From Spirochaetota bacterium (GTDB taxonomy: Bacteria > Spirochaetota > Spirochaetia > Treponematales > UBA12059), in the NCBI GenBank assembly GCA_022703505.1, contig JAKLDN010000002.1, positions 62,001-126,000 on the forward strand: a stretch of DNA of 64,000 nucleotides, given 5' to 3'. This document shows, piece by piece, positions 33,276-41,417 of this stretch. A program made the position numbers and the translations under genes. The notes beneath the pieces are model-generated. The model made no database searches and was not told the origin of the DNA. It was given only the letters and a program-made list of their open reading frames with translations. Each line of letters begins with the position of its first letter. Positions within the stretch are counted from its first letter, which is position 1.

Positions 33276-33695
33276 ATGAACCTTGGACAGCTGAGAGCCT
33301 CCCTGGAACGGGCGGCGCGCCTCGATTTCGCCCGTTCCTCCGGTCCGGGAGGGCAGAACGTGAACAAGACCAGCACGAAGGCCATCGCCCGGGTGAGCGT
33401 AGCGGAGCTGGAGGGGCTTTCCGATGCGGAGCGGGAGAGGGTCCGGGAGCGCCTCGACGGCCGGCTGACCGCGGAGGGGGACCTGGTGGTGTACGCCCAG
33501 GACGAGAGGTCCCAGGTCCTGAACCGTGCCGCCGCCCTGGCCCGCCTGGAGAGCCTGATCGTGAAGGCCGCCCATCGGCCCAAGGAGCGCAGGCCCACCA
33601 AGCCGACCCGGGCCTCCCGGGAGCGGCGCCTGTCGGGAAAGAAGGCCCGGTCCGAGGTCAAGCGGGGCCGGGGCCGGCCCGAGGGCGAAACCTAG
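33276..33695 (+). CDS. arfB: alternative ribosome-rescue factor ArfB (peptidyl-tRNA hydrolase)
   Basis: Releases stalled ribosomes by hydrolysing peptidyl-tRNA. It carries the GGQ loop in SSGPGGQNVNKTSTKA (about residue 22-37), lacks the codon-recognition domains of release factors, and ends in the basic tail (KKARSEVKRGRGR) that enters the mRNA channel. About 139 residues, standard length. GGGAGGG lies directly before ATGATG; the second ATG (33276) has better spacing than 33273. It converges with the glutathione peroxidase gene, overlapping by four bases. Confidence 0.92.
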   Translation: MNLGQLRASLERAARLDFARSSGPGGQNVNKTSTKAIARVSVAELEGLSDAERERVRERLDGRLTAEGDLVVYAQDERSQVLNRAAALARLESLIVKAAHRPKERRPTKPTRASRERRLSGKKARSEVKRGRGRPEGET

Positions 33696-34195
33696 TGGTA
33701 CGAAGACTGTTGCGCCTCCAGGGCGGACAAGATATCCAGTTCCAGGGCTTCCGGAGCCGTGGCCGGGGAGTACCGGCGCACCGTCGTGCCGTCCCGGGAC
33801 ACCAGGAACTTCGTGAAGTTCCACCGGATCCGGTCCCCCAGGAGGCCCCGGGTCTTCCCCCGGAGCCAGACGAACAGGGGGTGGGCCCCGGGGCCGTTCA
33901 CCTCGAGCTTGGACAGGATAGGGAAGGTGACCCCGAAGTTGCGCCGGCAGAAGCCGACGACCTCCTCGTCCGTGCCGGGCTCCTGGTGGGCGAACTGGTC
34001 GCAGGGGGCGGCGATCACCGCGAGGCCCCGGTCCTTGAATTCCTGATGCAGGGCTTCCAGTCCCGCGTACTGGGGGGTGAATCCGCACTTGCTGGCGGTG
34101 TTTACGATGAGCACCGGACGGCCCCGGAGGGCTTCGAAGTCGAAGTCCTTCCCGTCCGCGGCCCGGGCCTTGAATTCGTACAGGGTCGTTTCCAT
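33692..34195 (-). CDS. glutathione peroxidase family protein
   Basis: Thiol peroxidase of 167 residues: catalytic Cys in NTASKCGFTPQ (about 36), Gln/Phe in PCDQF (about 71) and Trp in RWNFTKF, the GPx tetrad. Cys rather than selenocysteine, so probably thioredoxin-dependent. AGGAG precedes ATG 34195. The TipA-type MerR gene lies upstream on the same strand 92 bases away, so joint control is possible. Confidence 0.94.
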   Translation of the reverse strand: METTLYEFKARAADGKDFDFEALRGRPVLIVNTASKCGFTPQYAGLEALHQEFKDRGLAVIAAPCDQFAHQEPGTDEEVVGFCRRNFGVTFPILSKLEVNGPGAHPLFVWLRGKTRGLLGDRIRWNFTKFLVSRDGTTVRRYSPATAPEALELDILSALEAQQSSYH

Positions 34196-34287
34196 GGTTG
34201 ATCGCTCCTGGGGGAAAGGTACTGATGTTTCCCCCGGGAACGAAGCGGCGGGCTCCCGGCCGGGGGCCGAAAGCCCGCCGGGAGGGC

Positions 34288-35049
34288 TCAGTCCTTCCGC
34301 CGGGAGGCGGCGTAGAGGGCCAGGGACTCCTTGAGGTAGTCCGCCAGCCCCGGGGCCAGGGCCTCGTAGCGGTCCCGGAAGGGCCCGGGCTCCGCGTACA
34401 GTCGCCCCAGGCCCTCCAGGATGTCCGGGCCGGGCTCGTAGAAGTTCCCGATGTGGGCCTCCCAGCCTCGGCAGATCTCCCGGGTCCGCTCGGACCCGGG
34501 GGCCTCCCCGGCCCGGAAGGCCGCGGCGAACCGGGCCTCCAGGGCCTCTCCGGCCGCCTTGATCCGGGCGAACTCCTCCTTGCCCAGGGCCGCCACCCTT
34601 CGATGGCTTTCGTCCACCCGGTCCCTCCCCCAGCGCCGCCGGGCCTCCTCCTTCATGGCTTCGATCCTCTCCTCCGAGAATCCCTCGTACAGTTCCTTGT
34701 CCGTCAACATGGTCGTCTCTCCTCGCATCTGCGCGATCGTGTGGTCCAGCAGGTCCAGCAGACGGGCGATCCGCTCCCCCTTTTCCCGGAGGATCCCCCG
34801 GTGGGCCTCGAGGGCCTCCGCGGGGTCGTACCCGGGCCGATCCAGGATCCGCCGAATCTCCCCGAGGGGGAAGTCCAGCTCCCGGAAGAGGAGGATCTGC
34901 TGAAGCCGCCTCAATTCTTCGTCCCCGTAGAGCCGGTAGCCGGACCGGCTCCTCCTCCCCGGGACCAGGAGGCCCGTCCGGTCGTAGTGGTGGAGCGCGC
35001 GGACGCTCACCCCGGCCAGCTCGGCCAGCTCGCTCACCGTGTACGCCAT
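34288..35049 (-). CDS. MerR family regulator with TipAS drug-recognition domain
   Basis: Protein of 253 residues. N-terminal MerR winged helix (YTVSELAELAGVSVRALHHYDRTGLL, residues 3-28), a long dimerisation helix, then from about 135 a TipAS domain (ELYEGFSEERIEAMKEEARRRWG...). TipA-type proteins bind thiopeptide or other antibiotics and activate their own gene. GGAGGT precedes ATG 35049, and a textbook MerR-type promoter is present upstream. The downstream peroxidase gene may be part of the response. Confidence 0.92.
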   Translation of the reverse strand: MAYTVSELAELAGVSVRALHHYDRTGLLVPGRRSRSGYRLYGDEELRRLQQILLFRELDFPLGEIRRILDRPGYDPAEALEAHRGILREKGERIARLLDLLDHTIAQMRGETTMLTDKELYEGFSEERIEAMKEEARRRWGRDRVDESHRRVAALGKEEFARIKAAGEALEARFAAAFRAGEAPGSERTREICRGWEAHIGNFYEPGPDILEGLGRLYAEPGPFRDRYEALAPGLADYLKESLALYAASRRKD

Positions 35050-35088
35050 GGGGACCTCCCGTCGCCCCGGTCTCGGGGGCTGTTTCCG

Positions 35089-35119
35089 ACCATAAACCCT
35101 GACGTAGCGTCAGGGTCAA
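35089..35119 (-). promoter_or_regulatory. MerR-type promoter with 19-bp spacer and operator palindrome
   Basis: On the minus strand TTGACC (35119-35114) and TATGGT (35094-35089) are 19 bases apart, too long for normal sigma70 use and typical of MerR-activated promoters. The spacer is the palindrome ACCCTGACG-TAG-CGTCAGGGT (35096-35116). It drives the TipA-type merR gene itself. Confidence 0.85.
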
Positions 35120-35164
35120 GGGTTTCCCGTAGGAAACCTCGGATTTCTCGTGGAACCCTAGAAG

Positions 35165-35294
35165 AGTGTTGAAAAAGGCTATAGAGCCTTTTTCAACACT
35201 TCCTTAATGTCGCAATTGCGCAGAGAACCGTAAGGTTCTCGAGCAATTGCATAGCAGGTTGTTGAAATGCCTCGAGTATTTCAACAACCTGCTA
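35165..35294 (+). repeat. triple-hairpin repeat, copy 3
   Basis: Hairpins at 35165-35200 (AGTGTTGAAAAAGGC arms), 35212-35250 (GCAATTGC stem) and 35252-35294 (TAGCAGGTTGTTGAAAT arms). It is almost identical to copy 2, and lies between the divergent merR and phosphoribosyltransferase genes, so here it cannot be a simple shared terminator. Confidence 0.92.
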
Positions 35295-35346
35295 GAGGAT
35301 GCCGGGCTCGGAGCAAAGTCCGGCCGCAGGCCCGCACCGGCCGCCC

Positions 35347-35376
35347 TTGCGCTTCCGGGGCCGCCGTGTCTATCAT
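35347..35376 (+). promoter_or_regulatory. promoter of the phosphoribosyltransferase gene, leaderless layout
   Basis: TTGCGC (35347-35352) and TATCAT (35371-35376), 18 bases apart; the -10 box ends six bases before ATG 35383. Confidence 0.5.
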
Positions 35377-35382
35377 CCCTCC

Positions 35383-35901
35383 ATGGAGAAGTACTGGTTC
35401 ACCTACGAGGATATCCATTCGACCATCCGGGACCTGGCGGAGCGGATCCGGCAGAGCGGCTACGATGCGGACGCCATCGTGGCCATCGGGTCCGGGGGCT
35501 TCATCCCGGCCCGGATCCTGCGCACCTACATCAAGAAGCCGATCTTCGCCGTGGGGATCGCCTACTACGACGACGAGAACAAGCCCACGGACACACCCCA
35601 TAAGGTCCAGTGGGTGGACGAGGTGGAGCGCAAGCTCACGGGCAAGCGCATCCTCCTGGTGGACGAGGTGGACGATTCCCGGACGACCCTGGAGTACTGC
35701 ATCCGGGAGCTCCTTACCCACAAGCCCGCCTCCGTGGCCGTGGCGGTCCTGCACAACAAGGACAAGGAAAAGCGGGGCGTGATCCCGCCGGAGGTCAAGC
35801 TCTACCTGGCCGGCCGGGAGCTCGAGGACCGGTGGATCTGCTACCCCTGGGACGCCCTGGACATCGAGGAACAGAACCGCCAAGCCCATGCCGCCCGCTG
35901 A
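35383..35901 (+). CDS. phosphoribosyltransferase (hypoxanthine/xanthine type)
   Basis: Protein of 172 residues with the type I PRTase fold: IVAIGSGGFIPARIL (about 29-43) and the PRPP loop ILLVDEVDDSRTTLE (about 90-104). It resembles Gpt/HPRT-like purine salvage enzymes in archaea and bacteria, transferring ribose-5-phosphate from PRPP to a purine base. No Shine-Dalgarno, but a promoter -10 lies six bases upstream. It overlaps the next gene by 14 bases. Confidence 0.88.
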   Translation: MEKYWFTYEDIHSTIRDLAERIRQSGYDADAIVAIGSGGFIPARILRTYIKKPIFAVGIAYYDDENKPTDTPHKVQWVDEVERKLTGKRILLVDEVDDSRTTLEYCIRELLTHKPASVAVAVLHNKDKEKRGVIPPEVKLYLAGRELEDRWICYPWDALDIEEQNRQAHAAR

Positions 35902-36532
35902 GCCGAGCCCCCCGGGTTCCTTCCCCGGCAAGGCCGAGGCCCGAGCCTGGGCCCGGGCCCTCCTGCGGGGGGTGAGTCCCGGGGACCGGATCGTCCTCAG
36001 CCTCGCGGCGGCGGATCGGATCCTGTATATGGAGGCCTTCCGGGAATCCTCCCTGGTCCTCGCCTTCCTGAGCATGCCCTCGGAGATCGACACCTCCGCG
36101 GTGATCCGGGCGGCTCTCCGGGCGGGCAAGGCCGTCGCGGCCCCGCGCATCGAGGGCGGCGAGATCGCCTTTGCGTACCTGGACGAGTCCTGGGAATCCC
36201 TCCCCCGGGACTCCCTGGGGATCCCGACGCCTCCCGCGGGAGAACCGATCGCCTTGGAGGACCTGCGCCGCCGGAAGGTCTTCGCCCTGATCCCGGGGCT
36301 CCTCTTCGACCGGACCGGCGGCCGTCTGGGCCGGGGCAAGGGCTATTACGATCGATTCCTGGCTTCCGTCCTTGCGACCCTGGGAACGGGTACGGCCGGG
36401 GAATCCGGTTTCTTTGTCCCCTGCGGCTTCTGCTACGAAACCCAGGTGGTGCCCCTGGTGCCCGTCACCGAGAGGGACGTCCGGGTGCCCCTGGTGGCGA
36501 CGGAATCAGGATTGTTCCGCGCCGGCCGCTGA
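35888..36532 (+). CDS. 5-formyltetrahydrofolate cyclo-ligase family protein
   Basis: Converts 5-formyl-THF to 5,10-methenyl-THF with ATP. The family signature appears as GGRLGRGKGYYDRFL (about 139-153), preceded by FALIPGLLFD; the N-terminal basic helix with A-x-A-R-x-W-A-R is also typical. 214 residues. Overlaps the phosphoribosyltransferase gene by 14 bases, coupling purine salvage and folate one-carbon recycling. Confidence 0.9.
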   Translation: MPPAEPSPPGSFPGKAEARAWARALLRGVSPGDRIVLSLAAADRILYMEAFRESSLVLAFLSMPSEIDTSAVIRAALRAGKAVAAPRIEGGEIAFAYLDESWESLPRDSLGIPTPPAGEPIALEDLRRRKVFALIPGLLFDRTGGRLGRGKGYYDRFLASVLATLGTGTAGESGFFVPCGFCYETQVVPLVPVTERDVRVPLVATESGLFRAGR

Positions 36533-36640
36533 ACCGGAACTGCCGTTCTCCCCGCCCGAGCCTTCGTTCGGCGCCTCCAGGTTTCTCGGACGCCCCTGCC
36601 GGCGCAAGCGCCCGGGCCCGCTCCGAGCGGTATCCTCCGC

Positions 36641-38410
36641 GTGACGAACCATCCCGACTCCTCCCTGCGGGACTGCGCCCTGGTCTTCGCGTCCTGCCTC
36701 TTCCTCGCGCCTCCGGGGCGGGCGCCCGCCGGGTTCCTGCCGGCGGCCCTGGCCCTCTGGGGGGCGGCCCGGGCCCTGGAGCAAGGCCCGGGCCGGGGTG
36801 CCGGCCTCTCCGGTGTCGTGCTCGCGGCCTCCGCCCCGCCCCGGGGCCTCACCCGGGCCTCCGGTCCGCACCCCGTACCGGGTCCCGCCCTCGGCCCGCC
36901 CCGATCCCGCGGCCGAGGCGGGTTGCCGTACCGGCTCCGGGCCGCGGCGGCGGCGCTGGTCCTGGCCTTCCTGGCCCGGCGGAGCGCCCTGGAGGCGGGG
37001 GCCCCCGCTTCGTTCGGCCTGAACGCCGGGGTGGTGGAATGGGTGGAGGGTACGGCCGCCGAGGACTCGTCCCCCCTTAGGACGGGGGGCCGTCGGCTCG
37101 CCCTGGACCTCCGGGCCGCGGGATCGGGTTCCGATGTCCGGGCTTCCGCGGGAGGGAGGCTGACCGTGATCCTCGACCGGCCGTGCGCCGTCGTCCCCGC
37201 GGGCGCCCGGATCCGGGTCCGGGGCCGGCTCGTCCCGGACCGGGAGGGCTCCGGCTGGGTCCTCTTCGCCCGGGGAAAGGACGTCGAGGATCGGGGCTAC
37301 GCCTCCGGCTGGGTCGATTCAAGGGCCGTAATCCGGGCGGGACTGCTGGACGCCCTGTCCCGGGCGGGAGGGGAGGGCGGGGCACTCCTGGAGGCCCTGG
37401 TCCTGGGGGTCCGGGACGACCTGGACCTCGACCTGGCGGAGGCCTTCCGGAAGGCCGGCTGCGCCCACATCCTGGCCCTCTCGGGCCAGCACCTGGGGAT
37501 CCTAGCCGCCCTGGTCTCCTTCCTGGCGGCCCCCCTCCTGGGAAGGCGGGGCGCCCTGGCCGCGGCGATGCTCCTGGCCGGCGCCTTCACGGTCTTCGTA
37601 GGACCCAAGCCGTCCCTGGTGCGGGCCGCCCTCATGTTCGCCTACTCGGGGATCGCCCGGCTGGCGGGCAGGCCCCAGGGCGCGGCGAACGGGCTGGCCG
37701 CGGCCTTCCTGGTTCAGTGCCTGGCCTGGCCCGGGGTGGAGCGGGACCTGTCCTTCCAGCTCTCCTACCTGGCCCTGGCGGGCCTGGCCCTCCTGTCCCC
37801 GGCCTTCGAGTACCTGATCCTGCCCCGGGTTCCCCCCGTCCCGGCCAAGGCCCTGGCCGCCTCCCTGGCCGCCCAGGCGGCTGCGGGACCCCGGACCCTG
37901 GCCGTCTTCGGGACCCTCTACCCGGCGGGGATTCCGGCCGCCGCCCTGGCGGCTCCCCTGACGGCGGCCTTCATCTGGGCGGGGCTCCTGGGCGCGGGGG
38001 CTTGCGCGGCCCTGCCGATCCTGGAAGCCCCGGTGCGGGCCGTCCTCGGACTCCTGTACGGGGCGCTCCGGCTGACCATGGAGGCCTTCGCCTGGGTGCC
38101 CGGCCCGACGGTCCCGGAGGGAGCCGGCCGGGGGGCCTGGGCCTGCGTCGTTGCGGCGGCGGCCCTGGCCGTGTATGCTGTTCCCCATGTCGACCTCTAC
38201 CGGACCCGGCGCCGCCTCCCGGCCGAACTACGATTCCCCGAGGGACCTGGCGGCCTACCTGGAAGCCCGGGGCCTGGGGATGCGCAAGCGCTACGGCCAG
38301 AACTTCCTGGTGAACCCCGACGTGCGCCGCCGGATCGCCGACCTGGCCGAGGCCGAGCCGGAGTCCTTGGTCTGGGAGATCGGGCCGGGCCTGGGGGCCA
38401 TGACCGCTGA
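36641..38410 (+). CDS. comEC: ComEC/Rec2 competence-type membrane channel protein
   Basis: Polytopic membrane protein related to the DNA uptake channel ComEC. LEALVLGVRDDLD...AFRKAGCAHILALSGQHLGIL (about 248-290) is the competence-domain hallmark, followed by several hydrophobic segments up to about 515. An N-terminal OB-like part lies at about 120-220. The C-terminal metallo-beta-lactamase domain of full ComEC is missing. The last ~75 codons overlap rsmA in another frame and are low-complexity, so the functional end may be near 38190. GTG 36641 has no ribosome site; the start is uncertain. Confidence 0.8.
   Translation: MTNHPDSSLRDCALVFASCLFLAPPGRAPAGFLPAALALWGAARALEQGPGRGAGLSGVVLAASAPPRGLTRASGPHPVPGPALGPPRSRGRGGLPYRLRAAAAALVLAFLARRSALEAGAPASFGLNAGVVEWVEGTAAEDSSPLRTGGRRLALDLRAAGSGSDVRASAGGRLTVILDRPCAVVPAGARIRVRGRLVPDREGSGWVLFARGKDVEDRGYASGWVDSRAVIRAGLLDALSRAGGEGGALLEALVLGVRDDLDLDLAEAFRKAGCAHILALSGQHLGILAALVSFLAAPLLGRRGALAAAMLLAGAFTVFVGPKPSLVRAALMFAYSGIARLAGRPQGAANGLAAAFLVQCLAWPGVERDLSFQLSYLALAGLALLSPAFEYLILPRVPPVPAKALAASLAAQAAAGPRTLAVFGTLYPAGIPAAALAAPLTAAFIWAGLLGAGACAALPILEAPVRAVLGLLYGALRLTMEAFAWVPGPTVPEGAGRGAWACVVAAAALAVYAVPHVDLYRTRRRLPAELRFPEGPGGLPGSPGPGDAQALRPELPGEPRRAPPDRRPGRGRAGVLGLGDRAGPGGHDR
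38151..38179 (+). promoter_or_regulatory. rsmA promoter inside comEC, leaderless layout
   Basis: TTGCGG (38151-38156) and TATGCT (38174-38179) are 17 bases apart; seven bases separate the -10 from ATG 38187. It would let rsmA be expressed independently of comEC. Confidence 0.5.
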
Positions 38411-39074
38411 GCTCCTGGATCGGGACTTTCGGGTCGAGGCCTTCGAGATCGACCCCGGCTTCTCCGCCGCCCTCCGGGAGATCTACGGCGAACTGCCCGG
38501 CTTCCGCCTGCGGGAGGGGGACTTCCTCCGGACCCGGGCGGCCGCCCTGGCCGAGGCCCGGCCGGACCGGGTCCTGGGGAACCTGCCGTATAACGCGGCC
38601 GCGGCCATGCTGGCCGCCCTCCTGGAAGGCGGACGGCCTCCCGCCCGGATGGTCTTCACGGTGCAGAAGGAGGCGGCCCGGCGCATGGCCTCCGGTCCGG
38701 GGACCAAGGACTACGCCTCCTTCACGGTCCTGTGCCGCTCGGTCTGCGAGGTGCGGATCGCCTTCGACATCGGCTCCTCCTCCTTCTGGCCGGCCCCCCG
38801 GGTCACCAGTTCCGTGGTCCTCCTGAGCCCCCGGGCCGACGCGGCCCCGGAGGCGGGGACCCCGGGCTTCACGCGCTTCGTGCGGTCCCTCTTCTCCTCC
38901 CGACGCAAGACCGCGGTCAACAACCTCCGGGCCCTGGGACGCTCCGGCCCGGACGCGGCGGAAATCCTCCGGGGCATGGGCTTTCCCGCGGACGCCCGGG
39001 CGGAGGCCCTCACCCCCGACGAGCTCCTGGCCTTCTACCGGGCCCTCGGCGGCCCCGACGCGGGCCGGGACTAG
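38187..39074 (+). CDS. rsmA: 16S rRNA (adenine1518-N6/adenine1519-N6)-dimethyltransferase RsmA (KsgA)
   Basis: Dimethylates two adjacent adenines in helix 45 of 16S rRNA. RYGQNFLVNPDVRRRIADLA is the family N-terminus; VWEIGPGLGAMT is the SAM site (motif I) and NLPYNAA the catalytic motif IV. 295 residues, normal. It begins 224 bases before the comEC stop, an unusually long overlap, and has no ribosome site, only a promoter seven bases upstream of ATG 38187. Confidence 0.96.
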   Translation: MSTSTGPGAASRPNYDSPRDLAAYLEARGLGMRKRYGQNFLVNPDVRRRIADLAEAEPESLVWEIGPGLGAMTAELLDRDFRVEAFEIDPGFSAALREIYGELPGFRLREGDFLRTRAAALAEARPDRVLGNLPYNAAAAMLAALLEGGRPPARMVFTVQKEAARRMASGPGTKDYASFTVLCRSVCEVRIAFDIGSSSFWPAPRVTSSVVLLSPRADAAPEAGTPGFTRFVRSLFSSRRKTAVNNLRALGRSGPDAAEILRGMGFPADARAEALTPDELLAFYRALGGPDAGRD

Positions 39075-39081
39075 ACACGGC

Positions 39082-40077
39082 ATGCCGATCTCGGGAGAAT
39101 TCGACCCACCCATGGATGAACAACCGAGCATCCGCCGGCGGATCGCGCGATCCGCGAGCTCCGGCGTGAAAACCGGCCTTTCCACCGCGATTTTCCTGGT
39201 CAAGATCATGATCCCCGTGTCCCTGGCCGTGGCCCTCCTGGATTGGAGCGGGCTCCTGTACCATATGGCCCGTTTCCTGGCCCCGGCCATGCGGCTGATC
39301 GGCCTTCCCGGGGAGGCGGCCCTGGCCCTGGTCAGCGGATTCCTGCTCACGAACTACAGCGCCATAGCCGTGGTCACGGTCCTGGGACTCCCCGTCCGGG
39401 AGGCCTCCATCGTCGCCATCGTCTGCCTGACCGCCCACAACCTGATCGTGGAGACCGCGGTCATGCGGAAGGCCGGCTCCTCGGCCCTCAAGATGGTCCT
39501 GGTGCGCCTGGGCATGGGCCTGGCCGCGGGCTGGGCCTTCAACCTCCTCCTTCCCGGCTCCCCCGCCCCGGCCTCCTTCGCCCCTCCCCCCCAGGCCGTC
39601 GCGGTCTGGTCGACCTTGCCCCCGGCCCTGGCGGCCTGGGGCCTGGGGACCGCCCGGTTGGTCCTCAAGATCTTCGTCCTGGTCGTGGCGATCCTGGTGT
39701 CCCAGCGGCTCCTGGAGGAGTTCCACACCGCGGAGTACCTGGCCCGCCTGGCCGCCCCCTTCATGCGGGGCTTCGGCCTGCCCGCCTCGGCCAGCCTGCT
39801 CTGGCTGGTGATCAACCTGGTCGGGTACGCCTACGGGGCGGCGGTCATCATGGAGCAGATCGAGGGCGGTAAGATGAAACGGCAGGAGGCCGACCTCTTC
39901 AACCACCACGCCGCCGTGTCCCACAGCCTCCTGGAGGACACGATCCTCTACGCGGCCCTCGGGATCCCCGTCTTCTGGCTCACCGTCCCCCGCCTGGCCA
40001 TGGCGATCCTGGTCGTCTGGGCCGAGCGCTTCCGGAGGACCGCCTTCCGCCGGTCCTTCCGGGTGGGGACCGTCTAG
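39082..40077 (+). CDS. nucleoside-recognition (Gate) domain membrane protein
   Basis: Integral membrane protein of 331 residues with two Gate-type units: NYSAIAVV...CLTAHNLIVETAVMRKAG (about 93-135) and LLWLVINLVGYAYGAAVI...NHHAAVSHSLLEDT (about 237-290). Such proteins resemble SpmA/YjiH-type and nucleoside transporter gates; function is unsettled. ATG 39112 is an alternative start. Eight bases separate the rsmA and following MocR genes on either side, indicating an operon. Confidence 0.82.
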   Translation: MPISGEFDPPMDEQPSIRRRIARSASSGVKTGLSTAIFLVKIMIPVSLAVALLDWSGLLYHMARFLAPAMRLIGLPGEAALALVSGFLLTNYSAIAVVTVLGLPVREASIVAIVCLTAHNLIVETAVMRKAGSSALKMVLVRLGMGLAAGWAFNLLLPGSPAPASFAPPPQAVAVWSTLPPALAAWGLGTARLVLKIFVLVVAILVSQRLLEEFHTAEYLARLAAPFMRGFGLPASASLLWLVINLVGYAYGAAVIMEQIEGGKMKRQEADLFNHHAAVSHSLLEDTILYAALGIPVFWLTVPRLAMAILVVWAERFRRTAFRRSFRVGTV

Positions 40078-40084
40078 GCCCGCC

Positions 40085-41353
40085 GTGCACCTCTACGAGC
40101 GCATCTACCTGGATCTCCGCAGGCTCGTGGAGGAGGGAGAGGTGCGGCCCGGGGAACGCCTGCCCTCCATCCGGGAGGCGGCCCGGAAGTACGGGTGCAA
40201 CAAGCTCACCGCCCAGAAAGCCTACGACCTCCTGAGCGCCGCGGGCCTGGCGGAAAACCGGGTGGGTTCCGGGTCCTTCGCCCTGCCGCCCGGATCGGGC
40301 CAGGCCCGGGAGGGCGAGCTGGCGGTGTCCGTCCTGTCCGAGGAGTTCTTCCCCTACGGCCCGGCGGGGGACCTCCTGGCGGAGGCCCTCAAGTCCGAGA
40401 GGGGGCGGGTATTCTCGGCTCCTCCCGTCCGGGGCGTCCCCGGCCTGCGGGAGAGCCTTGCGGGGCTGTACCGCCTGCCCGAGGAGTCCCTCCTGGTCCT
40501 GTCCGGGGCCCAGCAGGGGCTCGAGCTCTGCCGCAGGCTCTTCGGGGACCGGGCCCGTCCCGTGGTCCTGGCGGAGGAGCCCACCTACCCCGCGGCCCTG
40601 GCCCTCTTCCGCCCCTCCGGGCACCTGCCCCTGGGCTCGGAGGGGCCGAATCCGGAGGAGTTCGACAGGTTCTGGATGTCCGCGGGTCCCGGGCCGCGGG
40701 TCTTCTACACCGTCCCGGACCTCCACAACCCCACGGGACTCCGGTATTCCCGGGAGCGCAAGCGGGCCCTGGCGGACCTCGCCCGGCGGCGGGACGTCTG
40801 GATCCTGGAGGACGACTACCTGTCCGAGACGGACCCGTCCTCGACCCCGCGCTTCGCGGACCTGGTCCCGGAGCGGACCATCTGGATCAAGTCCCTGTCC
40901 AAGACCACGGCCCCGGGCATCCGGGTGGGGCTCCTGTCGGCCCCGGACTCCGTCCTGACCCGGCTGGAGAACCTCAAGTCCGAGTCGGACCCGGGGCCGG
41001 CGACCTGGCTCCAGCTCTTCCTGGACCGCTTCTACCGCTCGGGACTCTACGCCCGACACCTGGCCGCCTGCGCCTCCGCGGCCTCTGCCCGTCGGGCTGA
41101 GCTGGACGCCCTGCTGTCGCGGTTTCCGGGGCTGTCCCGGGATCCCGCCTCCGCGGGCTGGAACCTCTGGGTGACCGCGGACCGGGAAGCCGCACCGGCG
41201 TCCCCTCCCTGGGCCGAGGGTCGGCATTTCGGCTCGAACCCGGCGACCCGCCGCAGCTTCCGGATCTCCTTCATGTCCCCGGGCCCCTCCGCCTGGGCTG
41301 GCGCCCTGGGCCGCCTGGAGTCCGCCCTGGCCTCCGCCTACCCCAAGGTCTGA
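40085..41353 (+). CDS. GntR/MocR family regulator with aminotransferase domain
   Basis: Protein of 422 residues. Residues 1-75 are a GntR winged helix (ERLPSIREAARKYGCNKLTAQKAYDLL), the rest a PLP fold-type I aminotransferase domain with LSGAQQGLEL, VPDLHNPTGLRYS and the PLP lysine in KSLSKTTAPGIRVG. MocR proteins control vitamin B6, GABA or similar genes using PLP. It starts with GTG seven bases after the Gate-domain gene. The fact that it is last in a run of unrelated genes leaves its target open. Confidence 0.92.
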   Translation: MHLYERIYLDLRRLVEEGEVRPGERLPSIREAARKYGCNKLTAQKAYDLLSAAGLAENRVGSGSFALPPGSGQAREGELAVSVLSEEFFPYGPAGDLLAEALKSERGRVFSAPPVRGVPGLRESLAGLYRLPEESLLVLSGAQQGLELCRRLFGDRARPVVLAEEPTYPAALALFRPSGHLPLGSEGPNPEEFDRFWMSAGPGPRVFYTVPDLHNPTGLRYSRERKRALADLARRRDVWILEDDYLSETDPSSTPRFADLVPERTIWIKSLSKTTAPGIRVGLLSAPDSVLTRLENLKSESDPGPATWLQLFLDRFYRSGLYARHLAACASAASARRAELDALLSRFPGLSRDPASAGWNLWVTADREAAPASPPWAEGRHFGSNPATRRSFRISFMSPGPSAWAGALGRLESALASAYPKV

Positions 41354-41417
41354 CAGCGACGGCCGAATCCTGACCGGGGAGTTCGCCTTTCGGTAGTCGA
41401 AGCGATATACTGAATCC

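Noticed and set aside
12968-35294. The triple-hairpin repeats as simple Rho-independent terminators
   Set aside because: One copy is in a 5' leader and another lies between divergent genes; there is no consistent T-tract.
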